Shown here in pieces: positions 16,104-24,832 of a stretch of DNA of 29,484 bases; within the stretch, counting starts at the first letter, position 1, and each line of letters begins with the position of its first letter. The notes beneath the pieces are model-generated. The model was given only the letters and a program-made list of their open reading frames with translations, did no database searches and had not been told where the DNA came from. The DNA comes from Candidatus Bathyarchaeota archaeon (lineage in GTDB: Archaea; Thermoproteota; Bathyarchaeia; TCS64). Both the position numbers and the translations under genes were made by a program. The stretch is from positions 1 to 29,484 of the forward strand of contig PBSW01000060.1 of the NCBI GenBank assembly GCA_002726865.1, read 5' to 3'.

Positions 16104-17138
16104 ATGGGTGAAGCTTTAGAATTTGGTTCAGCCAAAGCTGGACCTGGCGAAAAAGGGACGGGATACATCAAAGTAGGTGAGTTGTCTGATGGTGCACCCG
16201 TTGAGATGCCTGTCATCATACTCAACGGAAAGAATCCTGGACCCAAGCTGCTTGTATGGGCCCTTGAGGACGGGGATGAATACCCAGGCGCCCTTGGGTC
16301 CTTAGATGCCGCAAATAATGTTCTTCCTGATCTACTTGATGAGATGAATGGTTCGATGGTTCTCCTTCCTGCCACTAACATAAGTGCTTTTAGGGGAAAT
16401 CCTTTCGGAGGAGCCACAAGGAACAGCCCCTTAGACATTGATCAGGGGGCAAGGTTACCCGGGGCTTATCCAGGAAACCTATACGGAAAACACACAAACC
16501 AATTGGCCTACCACATCAATCAGGTGACCGTCAAATACGATCCTGATGTCCACATCAGATACCATGGATGCAAACAGATGAACGGCTGGGATAGGGTTCT
16601 TTATCGGGAGAGCCCTGAAGGCTCTGCTTTAGATAAGCTTGCTAGGGCATGCGTGACCAAGAAAGACGAGATGTGTATGCTTGTCTATTCGAGGGGAGAG
16701 CCAGTTGAGCGTCCGCTAGCAGTATCTATGGAGTCTAACGGCGGGGATAATGGAGTTGGCAACGGTTACAACGGAGACGCCATGAGGGATGGCCTCCTAA
16801 ACTGCATGAGGCATTTGAAGATGATCCCGGGTGAGGAGATCGTGGTGGAAAAGATTCAGTATGTCTCATACCAGAGAGTTGATATGCCTGATGGTCGAGC
16901 ATCCTCAGGGGGTATTATGACCAGAAAAGGCGGATTCTTTTCCCCCCTTGTAGCAGTTAAAGACGATGTAAAGGCCGGACAGGTTGTGGGCGTAGTCAAG
17001 AACTTTTTCGGCGATGTCGTTGAGGAGATAAACTCTCCAATAGACGGAGTTGTACTAAGTACCTACGCGGAGGCCCCTCATATTGGCTCCGGCCAATGGA
17101 GAGTCTTCGCAATTGCAGCCAGAACTGAGTATAGATAG
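16104..17138 (+). CDS. Aspartoacylase-family protein with altered zinc motif (paralogue 3)
   Basis: 344 residues, alignable throughout with paralogues 1 and 2, including the N-terminal LEFGSAKAGPGEKGTG and the beta-rich tail VKAGQVVGVVKNFFGDVVEE. The zinc motif HxxE has become DGDE: Asp56 stands where the first His ligand should be, while Glu59 and the His of IRYHGC remain. Asp can bind zinc, so activity may be retained with changed chemistry, or the protein may be a non-catalytic relative. An in-frame TTG exists at 16098; the ATG at 16104 is preferred because it aligns with paralogue 2. It is divergent from the ureide operon, with about 190 bases between the two starts, so the two transcripts could share control. 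Confidence 0.82.
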   Translation: MGEALEFGSAKAGPGEKGTGYIKVGELSDGAPVEMPVIILNGKNPGPKLLVWALEDGDEYPGALGSLDAANNVLPDLLDEMNGSMVLLPATNISAFRGNPFGGATRNSPLDIDQGARLPGAYPGNLYGKHTNQLAYHINQVTVKYDPDVHIRYHGCKQMNGWDRVLYRESPEGSALDKLARACVTKKDEMCMLVYSRGEPVERPLAVSMESNGGDNGVGNGYNGDAMRDGLLNCMRHLKMIPGEEIVVEKIQYVSYQRVDMPDGRASSGGIMTRKGGFFSPLVAVKDDVKAGQVVGVVKNFFGDVVEEINSPIDGVVLSTYAEAPHIGSGQWRVFAIAARTEYR

Positions 17139-17387
17139 ACCTATAAAAATCATAAATGATTTTTTCCTTTTTTTATATCTAATCCTTAGAAAGCCCAAGG
17201 CTTGGTATACTATCCAGTAGAAAAAATGAGCATTAATGGGTCTAGCTAATTTTTGTGATGGAGTGAGAATTAGATATTTCCGCGCTCATATATGAATGAT
17301 TTTTCATGAAAGGCTAATGTGATATTAGACGTTAGGTATACTCCTATTTTTTCATTTAGTGCGCAAGTTGAAAAAACTTGCATTTCA

Positions 17388-18623
17388 TTAGATATCTGAA
17401 AGATACTTAGTTATCTTTTTTTCATCTAGTCTTACACCCAATCCGGGTTCCGTTGGTACCTCTAGATAGCCGTCTTTCAACGGAGGCATGAAGGATGCTT
17501 CGTATGATGACTCCAGTAGCATGCCGTGCAAGAAAACCTCACTGAATTCGGCTGCTTCCCTTACAATGGACGATGCCGCTAGGTGCAATTTCGCAGCTAC
17601 TTTTAGTCCAAGTCCCCATCCAGTACCAATCACGCATTGAAGACCATCAGCCTCTGCTATTGCTACAATCTTCTTGGCATTGTACAGCCCCCCAGCTTTA
17701 GCCGGTTTTATAAGGAAACAATCAGCTGCGCCTCTCTTGATGAATCGCATCACGTCGTACCTATTGTATACTCCCTCATCTGCCTCGATCAGCACATTTG
17801 TCGAGTTCCTGATCATGGCCATCCCATCGAGGTCCCATTCTGCAATAGGCTGCTCCATTAACTCAAGGCCTAAATCTAATTTTTCCGCGCCCTGGCATAT
17901 TTTAATCGCCTCTTTCACAGTGTATCCTTGGTTCGCGTCAGTCCTAATTGTTATCTCGTTGCCCACAGCTTCACGGACCGCTTGAATTTTGGCAAGATCT
18001 TCATCAGGATATCCATGCATCTTAAGCTTGAATGCTCGAACACCTTGTCTGACATATTCATTACAGAGTTCAGCTAGGTCCTCAGGTGTCGGGGCTCCCA
18101 CCTCTATAGCGGCTAACACCTTGTTCCGGAGACGGCCGCCGAGCAGAGTGGTTACGGGTACATTCAAAGCCTTTCCCATAAGGTCGTGTAGAGCTAGGTC
18201 AATTCCCGATCTGGCGCATGGAAGTTGACGCTCGCCATCCAAGGTCATTTTGGCCATGATCAATTCGCGATTGAGAGGATCCATTCCGAGGAGACTAGGC
18301 GCAATATATCTGTCAATGCCATATTTTACCGCTTCAAGGGTCTCACCAAAGAAGCCGATATCTGTTGCTGCTTCCCCGATGCCTGTCACCCCTTCATCCG
18401 TCTCGATCTTTACCAAGACATAATCAATGTGGTCAATGCCATCCTTGAATGTTCTTGTGTCGTGTCTATTGATTCCACCATGAGGGAAAATTCCAGGGGT
18501 TAACCAGGTAGGAGACTTTCTAGATCCTTTTTTTTCGGCAAATCCGTTTTTTATACTCTGTATTTTTTTTGGCGGTTCAATGGGAACAGTCACTGCAATG
18601 GTAGAAATATTAGTGATTTCCAT
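17388..18623 (-). CDS. Enolase-superfamily enzyme (mandelate racemase/muconate lactonizing group)
   Basis: A 411-residue enzyme that abstracts a proton next to a carboxylate, as in racemases, epimerases, dehydratases and cycloisomerases. After the capping domain (1-150) the barrel shows KLK (Lys199, Lys201), RTDANQGY (Asp229), LMEQP (Glu257), EADEG (Asp282) and a Lys on the opposite face in LIKPAKAGG (Lys306). Lys on both faces is the muconate-lactonizing-enzyme arrangement that also serves racemases such as N-succinylamino acid racemase. Given the neighbouring N-acyl deacylases, an N-acyl amino acid racemase is an attractive inference, not demonstrated. ATG at 18623. The frame upstream is open for 240 bases but looks non-coding. 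Confidence 0.88.
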   Translation of the reverse strand: MEITNISTIAVTVPIEPPKKIQSIKNGFAEKKGSRKSPTWLTPGIFPHGGINRHDTRTFKDGIDHIDYVLVKIETDEGVTGIGEAATDIGFFGETLEAVKYGIDRYIAPSLLGMDPLNRELIMAKMTLDGERQLPCARSGIDLALHDLMGKALNVPVTTLLGGRLRNKVLAAIEVGAPTPEDLAELCNEYVRQGVRAFKLKMHGYPDEDLAKIQAVREAVGNEITIRTDANQGYTVKEAIKICQGAEKLDLGLELMEQPIAEWDLDGMAMIRNSTNVLIEADEGVYNRYDVMRFIKRGAADCFLIKPAKAGGLYNAKKIVAIAEADGLQCVIGTGWGLGLKVAAKLHLAASSIVREAAEFSEVFLHGMLLESSYEASFMPPLKDGYLEVPTEPGLGVRLDEKKITKYLSDI

Positions 18624-18863
18624 TTAGACCCATTTGTTCTTTGCGTTTACCTTGTAAATATGCGTTTTGACGCTGCTTCCTTTCGTAAAAGGTTCGTACA
18701 TATGAAAAATCCAGCTCGTGTGTGCTTTCTCTGTTAACAGGAGACGTGGGAGAATGTGATACACTTCAAAATATCTTTGAGGAGATAAAGCCACTACGGT
18801 GTAAAGGGTTTCAGATTGAAACGTAAAAAACGGAGTATCAGTTTCCGTACGCCGTAGAGCCAA

Positions 18864-19691
18864 TTAAAGTTTAGATAATTTTACGACGCCAATTTGAAGT
18901 CCCGCAAGATAGAGATTACCATATGAATCTCCCCAAAGGCCATGCCCTGCATCCGGCGTAAAACCCCTTGCAAGGAGCTCTCCCTCTGTGTTTAGAACTG
19001 AAAACCTCGGGGTCTGGTCAGTGACATAGATATTATTTAGAGAATCGAAGTAGATATCCATAGGGTGGAAAAAGTCCCCCCACTCAGTAATGTATTCCCC
19101 ATCCAAGGTAAATATCTGCACCCGGTTATTATCACGGTCAACCACATACACACGCCCAAGGTCGTCGACCCAGACTCCGTGAGGCGTATGGAACTCCCCC
19201 GGTCCCTTTCCAGGACCCCCCCAAGTCAATACATGCTCGCCATCCGGAGTGAATCTATGTACACATGCGTTCCCATAGCCGTCGGTGACAAAAATATCTC
19301 CATCCCTTGAGATTGCCACATCCGTAGGATGATTGAATGGTGTCTGCCAACCGGGGTTCCCTCGTTCCCCTATTCGTAAGAGTAACTCTCCACCGGCATT
19401 AAATTTTAAAACCTCATGCACCCCTCTAGCGGAGACAAAAATCTCATCATTAGAAGTAATAAAGATTCCATGGCCGTCCACCAAATGGTTATTTTCCCAA
19501 TTATCAATAATTATCCCCTTATAATCAAGAACTACAACTGGACAAGCAGTTCTTTGATAGAAATAGATATTATCATGAGAGTCAACGGAGACATGACTGA
19601 CTTGGTCTATCTCAACTTTCTCAGAGCTTTCTCCAAAAGGAGATATGACCTCATACTTGAAATCGCCCGATCCAACAATAATTCTGGACAT
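18864..19691 (-). CDS. NHL-repeat beta-propeller, peptidyl-alpha-hydroxyglycine amidating lyase-like
   Basis: 275 residues made of about six repeats of 40-45 residues, each with a D/G-x-I/V-Y/F-V-T/A-D core (for example HPTDVAISRDGDIFVTDGYG and TPHGVWVDDLGRVYVVDRDN). Spacing and the His-containing GHGI, HPTD, PHGV and HPMD turns match the lyase domain of peptidylglycine amidating enzymes, which binds zinc through such His residues. The animal enzyme cleaves alpha-hydroxyglycine peptides to amide and glyoxylate. Prokaryotic relatives have no established function. There is no signal peptide. Glyoxylate and ureidoglycolate chemistry would fit the ureide genes nearby, because peptidyl-alpha-hydroxyglycine resembles ureidoglycolate; this is speculation. 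Confidence 0.8.
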   Translation of the reverse strand: MSRIIVGSGDFKYEVISPFGESSEKVEIDQVSHVSVDSHDNIYFYQRTACPVVVLDYKGIIIDNWENNHLVDGHGIFITSNDEIFVSARGVHEVLKFNAGGELLLRIGERGNPGWQTPFNHPTDVAISRDGDIFVTDGYGNACVHRFTPDGEHVLTWGGPGKGPGEFHTPHGVWVDDLGRVYVVDRDNNRVQIFTLDGEYITEWGDFFHPMDIYFDSLNNIYVTDQTPRFSVLNTEGELLARGFTPDAGHGLWGDSYGNLYLAGLQIGVVKLSKL

Positions 19692-19820
19692 ATAGAATAT
19701 ATACCCTCCTTATATGAATAAATATTCGTCAAACTATCTACGCCTATACGTTATTGGACTTATTTTCCTGGTCCCATGTAACCTTACTTGCTTGGTTTTA
19801 TTAAGAGACTTAGGAATGTT

Positions 19821-20642
19821 ATGGCAGGTGACTATTTGACCGATAGAAAAAATCCGATTGTTATTGACGCGCACACTCATCTCAGGGGCGAGCGCAGAGG
19901 TGTCAAAGCTTATGTTGAGACCATGATCGACAAGATGGACGCGGCAGGAGTGGATACTATAATCTCTATGGGGAGCGGCGGTCAATATATCGAGGAGCTT
20001 AGAAAAAACAATGACTTTAATCTTCAGGCCGCTGTGGACTACCCCGGACGCATTGTACCCTTTATCTATTTTGATCCAAGATACGAACAGGAGGGCATTG
20101 ATGAAATTGATCGTTGTATGGCAAAAGATAGTGAGACCTTCAAAGGCATCAAGATAGGTCATAAATTTGCCGTTGCCCGATGGATGTATCCAATGATGGA
20201 GAAGGCTGAGGAATATGGGGCCGTCGTTGGTATCCACTCCGACCATAGTGTAAGGGGACACCCCTATATCATTGGCGACCTAGCAAACTCCTTCCCTAAA
20301 GTACCAACGGTCATCCTCCATATGGGGGGCAGAACATCAGCCGCTGCAGAAATGCTTTCGATTAAAATGGCTGAAAAGAATCCTAACGTTTGGCTTGAGA
20401 CCTGTTTTTCTACTCCCTTTCCAGTAAAGAAGGCGGTTGAGATCCTCGGCCCTGATCAGATCATGTTCGGCTCGGACTCGTCTAATTCTGGATTAGGATA
20501 CGGAAGTGGCTACGAAAAACAAGCATATGAAATGATGATCCATATGCATACCATACGATGCCTTAACCTCCTTCAAGAAGAGGAGGACAAACTTATGGGT
20601 CTAAATGCTGCTAAATTATTTGGCGTTGAGGTGAAAATATGA
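19821..20642 (+). CDS. Amidohydrolase_2 family TIM-barrel enzyme, intact site (module A, first gene)
   Basis: A metal-dependent hydrolase or decarboxylase of the amidohydrolase_2 family (relatives include ACMSD and uronate-type or lactone hydrolases). The site is complete: DAHTH, GIHSDHS, VILHMGG and FGSDSS. The protein is about 273 residues from the ATG at 19821. A TTG at 19788 and a TTG at 19836 (with an AGGTGA ribosome site four bases before it) are alternative starts. The long stretch around GHKFAVARWMYPMMEKAEE and HPYIIGDLANSFPKVPTVIL is nearly identical to the protein at 23945-24673. Its stop overlaps the next start by four bases (ATGA), so the two products are made together. Confidence 0.85.
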   Translation: MAGDYLTDRKNPIVIDAHTHLRGERRGVKAYVETMIDKMDAAGVDTIISMGSGGQYIEELRKNNDFNLQAAVDYPGRIVPFIYFDPRYEQEGIDEIDRCMAKDSETFKGIKIGHKFAVARWMYPMMEKAEEYGAVVGIHSDHSVRGHPYIIGDLANSFPKVPTVILHMGGRTSAAAEMLSIKMAEKNPNVWLETCFSTPFPVKKAVEILGPDQIMFGSDSSNSGLGYGSGYEKQAYEMMIHMHTIRCLNLLQEEEDKLMGLNAAKLFGVEVKI

Positions 20643-21388
20643 TTATTGACGTACATTCCCAGCTTGGGAAGCATCCGTTGTTTATGTTTGAACAGACTCT
20701 TGACGAAATCCTGGGGGAGATGAGAAAATACGGAATTGAAAAAACATTCCTTAGCTCTGCCCCTAAAATGCGCTTCAAGGAAGCAAATGACCGAGTTGAG
20801 CAGGCAGTGAGGAATCACCCTGAAAAGCTTGTAGGTTTCTTTAACGTGAACCCTGTACATCCGGATGCCCTCCTTGAGATAGACCGGGCTATAGGCCTGG
20901 GGTTAAAGGGGCTGATGTTGGACCCTGAATTCCACTTTAGCATGGAGCGACCGTTGACTCCCGGAAACCCGATGCTGCCCCCTATCTTTGAGAAGGCGGT
21001 GGAGAAAGGGTTCCCAATCCTCATATGCATACCCAATCTTAGGGTAGGACACAGCCATGACAACGCACTTCAGCAGTATAATGGCCTAGATGAACTTATG
21101 AGCCGATTCCCTGAGGTAAGGACGATTGTTGACCTATTCTGGCCTGGAATTATAGAACTCTGCAAGAAACATTCAAATCTATACGTAGACTCTGCTGGGG
21201 CATCAGCTGGGAGAATATCCAGCTTGGTTGCCGGCCTCGGTGCCACAAGACTTCTATTCGGATCCAGCTCTCCAAGATACCATACCGGGAACCATAAGCA
21301 GACCGTGGAATGGTCCAAGATTACACCATATCAGCGGAAGCTCATCCTCGGCGGCAATGCTGAGAGGATTTTCAAGGACCTCCTCTAG
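20639..21388 (+). CDS. Amidohydrolase_2 family partner with degenerate metal site (module A, second gene)
   Basis: 249 residues with the same TIM-barrel layout as its neighbour, but HxH is HSQ (in IIDVHSQLG). The His-containing strand IHSDH is replaced by ICIPNLRVG, the LHMGG His by VDLFWPG, and the catalytic Asp of FGSD by Ser (FGSSSP). Most metal ligands are therefore gone. What is conserved instead is NHPEKLVGFFNVNP, GLKGLMLDPEFH and GGNAERIFKDLL, shared with the protein at 23205-23945. Four-base coupling with the intact enzyme and preservation of this pair in a second copy suggest a structural or regulatory subunit. Hydrolytic activity by another mechanism is not excluded. Confidence 0.82.
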   Translation: MIIDVHSQLGKHPLFMFEQTLDEILGEMRKYGIEKTFLSSAPKMRFKEANDRVEQAVRNHPEKLVGFFNVNPVHPDALLEIDRAIGLGLKGLMLDPEFHFSMERPLTPGNPMLPPIFEKAVEKGFPILICIPNLRVGHSHDNALQQYNGLDELMSRFPEVRTIVDLFWPGIIELCKKHSNLYVDSAGASAGRISSLVAGLGATRLLFGSSSPRYHTGNHKQTVEWSKITPYQRKLILGGNAERIFKDLL

Positions 21389-21461
21389 CCCTCCTAAGTT
21401 TATTTTAGTACTGAACGAGAGACTATATTGTTGCTGTATTTATGTTAACAGGAGTACTTTC

Positions 21462-22211
21462 ATGAACGTAGGAACCCGGGAATGTGAACAAGATTACAAA
21501 GGCTTCGTGGGGACATTAGCTAAATACGATTTAATTAGTGCTAACCAGTTTAACTTGCTCACCTTCCTAAATCTCAGAGAGAACCACTATTTCCTTGATA
21601 TCGGGTGTGGATCCCTCAGAGCGGGGAAACTCTTTATTCCCTTCCTTCTGCCCGGGAGATATTACGGCATTGAACCTAAACAATGGCTTATTGATGAGGG
21701 GATAAGAAATGAGCTTGGAGAGGATATAATCAAAGTGAAAAAACCGGTCTTCAATAACGACGATAACTTTACCCTGTCTGTATTTGGAAGAAAATTTGAT
21801 TATATTTTAGCACACTCCATTTTCTCCCACGCCTCACAGCATCATATCCGCAGATGTCTTTCAGAAGCAAGGAAAGTAATGAGCCCAACTTCCCTTTTCG
21901 TCGCCACATATGCAAAAGGCAAATTCAACTATACAGGAGACAAATGGGTATACCCGGGCTTTGTAATGTACACAGAGGCTCATATGACAGCCTTATTCAG
22001 AGAGCAGGGTCTATCATCGATTACGCTTGACTGGCCTCACCCAGAGTTTCAGTATTGGATTGTAGGTGCACTTTGCGATCACAATGAGGGTACAGATACT
22101 TCGGAACAGTATATCCTTGACAACCTCACCTCAATAGTCAAAGAGCATCAAGAGAGGTTTCTTGGTGCTCGAGAGACGCTTTTGGATCTATATTTTCAGA
22201 GACAAGAGTGA
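21462..22211 (+). CDS. Class I SAM-dependent methyltransferase
   Basis: 249 residues. Motif I is FLDIGCGSLRAGK (about 46-58), followed by GIEPKQWLIDEG (acidic residue binding the SAM ribose) and FDYILAHSIFSH (motif IV region). The start is the ATG at 21462 with GGAG at 21451-21454; the frame is open 234 bases further upstream, but that part overlaps module A out of frame. The acceptor is unknown; small-molecule methyltransferases share this layout (Methyltransf_25 type). It follows module A by 73 bases and precedes an amidase on the same strand, so it may belong to the same pathway. Confidence 0.8.
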   Translation: MNVGTRECEQDYKGFVGTLAKYDLISANQFNLLTFLNLRENHYFLDIGCGSLRAGKLFIPFLLPGRYYGIEPKQWLIDEGIRNELGEDIIKVKKPVFNNDDNFTLSVFGRKFDYILAHSIFSHASQHHIRRCLSEARKVMSPTSLFVATYAKGKFNYTGDKWVYPGFVMYTEAHMTALFREQGLSSITLDWPHPEFQYWIVGALCDHNEGTDTSEQYILDNLTSIVKEHQERFLGARETLLDLYFQRQE

Positions 22212-22300
22212 GCTTGAGGAAAAAATATCCTCTCATAGACACCTGAGTGCGCTTATGCTTTTTTATATTTCCTTGTTATCCTAGTTGCAGGATATCAAAA

Positions 22301-23155
22301 ATGGATAAATGTAATCTTACACTAGCTGCAATTCAGATGAACTGCGCTCCGTTTGATAAAGATGCAAATATCGAAAGGGCAATTGATCTAATCGAGACAG
22401 CGGTAGATAAAGGGGCGAACCTCATGGTGCTGCCTGAACTATTTACCATGGGGTTCTACATCTTTAAGGATCGAAACCCTAATTTCTTTGAGATGGCTGA
22501 GACCATCCCCGGGCCCACCACTAAGGCCATTGGGGACATCGCAAAGAAATACCATGTATACATTGTTGCCCCCATTTTTGAGAAACAGACATCAGGAAAA
22601 TTTTACAACACGGCTCCTCTTATTGGTCCCGATGGGTTAATAATTGGGAAATATCGAAAAACGCATGTCCCTCCTAGACCTGAGGAGAAATTCTACTTCT
22701 CTCCTGGATCAGACTACAGCGTCTACCAGACAGAAATTGGGAAGATAGGGACACTAATCTGCTATGACCGAGAGTTTCCGGAGCCATTTAGGGTCCTATC
22801 TCTCAAAGGGGCAGAGATAGTAGTGGTCCCCTCAGTGATCTTCCCGAGGGATAAGGCCCAATATCCCGATAGATGGGTTATGGTGAACAGGGCTAGGGCG
22901 TATGACAGTGGAGTTTTTGGTGTCTTCGTAAATAGAGGGGGTAAGGAGAGCGGAAAAGAGTATTTTGGGAACAGCATGATTGTGAACCCTAATGGAAAGG
23001 TGCTGGCTCAAGCTGGATTCGAGGAATGCGTAATAACAGCCACAATCGACTTGGAGGACGACAAAAATTGGAGGAGACGCAGAGTCTACGTCAAGGAGCG
23101 AAGACCAGAGATGTACGCTAAAATAGTAGAACTGAAATCTAATCAGGATATCTAA
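22301..23155 (+). CDS. Nitrilase-superfamily carbon-nitrogen hydrolase (amidase/carbamoylase)
   Basis: 284 residues, starting at the ATG at 22301; an earlier in-frame ATG at 22247 adds residues foreign to the family. The Glu-Lys-Cys triad is visible: LPELF (Glu46), KYRKTHVP (Lys120) and LICYDREFPE (Cys154). The closest-looking groups are N-carbamoyl-D-amino acid, N-carbamoylputrescine and beta-ureidopropionase-type enzymes, which cleave carbamoyl or simple amides; the exact branch cannot be set by eye. Removal of a carbamoyl group would fit the cyclic-amide hydrolases nearby. It converges with module B, 49 bases away. Confidence 0.9.
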   Translation: MDKCNLTLAAIQMNCAPFDKDANIERAIDLIETAVDKGANLMVLPELFTMGFYIFKDRNPNFFEMAETIPGPTTKAIGDIAKKYHVYIVAPIFEKQTSGKFYNTAPLIGPDGLIIGKYRKTHVPPRPEEKFYFSPGSDYSVYQTEIGKIGTLICYDREFPEPFRVLSLKGAEIVVVPSVIFPRDKAQYPDRWVMVNRARAYDSGVFGVFVNRGGKESGKEYFGNSMIVNPNGKVLAQAGFEECVITATIDLEDDKNWRRRRVYVKERRPEMYAKIVELKSNQDI

Positions 23156-23204
23156 GGATCAAACTTGGAAAATATCAAGGGAGGGCTCATGGTCCTCATT
23201 TATA

Positions 23205-23945
23205 TTAAAAAATGTCTCCAAAGATTCTTTTCGCGTTTCTACCCAGCAACAGGTCTCTGTAAACTGGGGGCATCTTCATGGTCCTGATAGCCTTAACCCC
23301 AAGGCCTGGGTGGTTTTGGGGTGACTCAGAGCCAAAGCAGACCCTGGTGGGTCCGATGTCCGTCATGAGTCTGACTGCCCCCGATATACCATTCCTGCCT
23401 CCACTATCGATGAATATGTTGGAATACTTTATCATTAGTACCTTTATCCGAGGCCAATAAGGACTCACTACAAACCTGACATCGGGAAATTTGAAAGCAA
23501 GGTTCTTAAGTCCATTGTAATAAGGCTCTCGGCCCATCCTTGCTCCTTCTCCCACTTCGATGTTTGGTGTATTGAATAGAACTGGGAGATTATTGTCCAT
23601 ACACGGTACCATGAGCTCTTCCACCTTTGCCTGATGACGGAAGACGCTGTGGAACTCAGGATCTAGCATCACCCCCTTTAATCCTAGACTCACAATTCTC
23701 TCAACTTCCTCTAAGGCATCATCTGCCGTCGGATTAAGAACGGAGAAGCCAGTTAGTTTTTCAGGGTGTTCTTTCACTGAGGAGGCCACAGTGTCGTTGA
23801 CAATTTTGATCTTCATAGAAGGAAACGGGAGGAGGAAACTTCTAGATATCCCATATGTCTCCATGTCTCTCAGGATCTCCTCTAGTCCCTGCTTGAAGTC
23901 CTGGAGCGGATGATGCCCTAGGTGGGAGTGGATATCAATTATCAT
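23205..23945 (-). CDS. Amidohydrolase_2 family partner with degenerate metal site (module B, second gene)
   Basis: 246 residues, a clear paralogue of the protein at 20639-21388. It shares the start IIDIHSHLGHHPLQ, EHPEKLTGFSVLNP, GLKGVMLDPEFH and GRNAKRIFGDIF. HxH is kept (HSH), but the later metal ligands are lost (LFNTPNIEVG and VVSPYWPRI in place of the two His strands), and the catalytic Asp position is Glu (FGSESP). It is therefore less eroded than its module A counterpart, but still not a standard site. The start overlaps the upstream stop by one base (TAATG), again coupling it to an intact enzyme. Confidence 0.82.
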   Translation of the reverse strand: MIIDIHSHLGHHPLQDFKQGLEEILRDMETYGISRSFLLPFPSMKIKIVNDTVASSVKEHPEKLTGFSVLNPTADDALEEVERIVSLGLKGVMLDPEFHSVFRHQAKVEELMVPCMDNNLPVLFNTPNIEVGEGARMGREPYYNGLKNLAFKFPDVRFVVSPYWPRIKVLMIKYSNIFIDSGGRNGISGAVRLMTDIGPTRVCFGSESPQNHPGLGVKAIRTMKMPPVYRDLLLGRNAKRIFGDIF

Positions 23946-24673
23946 TACCTGTCAATCCCGAGAAGCTTAGCCGCTGTGCCTCCGAGAACTGCTTCTTCCT
24001 GATCTTTTTGGAGTCCTATAACCCTGACAGCATCGAGCATTAGGTCCTGGTACTGACCTGGCTTTTCAAATCTGCTCCCGTATCCCCCGTTGGATTCATC
24101 TGAACCAAACATGATTCGTTCAGAGCCCAGCGTTTCCACAGCCTGTTTGATGGCGAAGGGATTGGAGTAGCAGGTTTCCAAGTAAATATTTTCGTTTTTC
24201 TGGGCTATTTTTGTACTCAAAAGCTCTGAGTCGAAGCATGTACCCCCACCCATGTGAAGAATAACAGTTGGGACTTTAGGGAAGCTATTCGCGATATCCC
24301 CAATGACGTAAGGGTGGTTCCTTATGCTGTGGTCCGAGTGAATCACCACTATCATTTTATGCTCCTCCGCCTTTTCCATCATTGGATACATGAAGCGGGC
24401 AACCGCATGCTGATGTCCAACTTTGACTCCTTTCCAGCCATACTCTATTGCATATTTTTCCACTGTCTCCACGCCGATCTCCTCATACCTGGGATCAAAG
24501 TAGACGAAGGGGATAAATCTGTCCGGGAAGTTTTTTGCAGCTTCGGCCACGAACTCATTGTCGTTTCCGAAGACACAGGCCATGTCTATTCCTGCAGGAT
24601 CCATGCTCTCGACCAATGAGGATGCTTTACTCCTTCTCGGGGATAGATGGCAATGAGCATCAATGATTACCAA
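23945..24673 (-). CDS. Amidohydrolase_2 family TIM-barrel enzyme, intact site (module B, first gene)
   Basis: 242 residues from the TTG at 24673, which a GGAG ribosome site precedes by seven bases; an ATG at 24721 is possible but adds 16 residues not shared with the paralogue. The full site DAHCH, VIHSDHS, VILHMGG, FGSDES matches the module A enzyme. Sequence around AVARFMYPMMEKAEE and GDIANSFPKVPTVILHMGG is almost the same. The two intact enzymes probably act on related or identical substrates. Divergent from the D-aminopeptidase gene with about 160 bases between. Confidence 0.86.
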   Translation of the reverse strand: MVIIDAHCHLSPRRSKASSLVESMDPAGIDMACVFGNDNEFVAEAAKNFPDRFIPFVYFDPRYEEIGVETVEKYAIEYGWKGVKVGHQHAVARFMYPMMEKAEEHKMIVVIHSDHSIRNHPYVIGDIANSFPKVPTVILHMGGGTCFDSELLSTKIAQKNENIYLETCYSNPFAIKQAVETLGSERIMFGSDESNGGYGSRFEKPGQYQDLMLDAVRVIGLQKDQEEAVLGGTAAKLLGIDR

Positions 24674-24832
24674 GATAGGTCTCCAACAATATTTATTATC
24701 CCAAGGTATTTGAGCCTTCATTGTTTTAGTTTAAAATATGCTAAAGAATATCTTGGAATTTGCATTTAATTAGGTCGGAAATTAGATATAGCAAACATGC
24801 CCCGTGTTGATATATTCGTGGAATGAAACAAA

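Noticed and set aside
18624..18863. 79-codon open frame between the NHL gene and the enolase-superfamily gene, in frame with both
   Set aside because: It opens with a TTG directly after the NHL stop and shows no domain or codon character of a protein. The enolase-type gene has a proper ATG and family N-terminus, so this is more likely spacer DNA.
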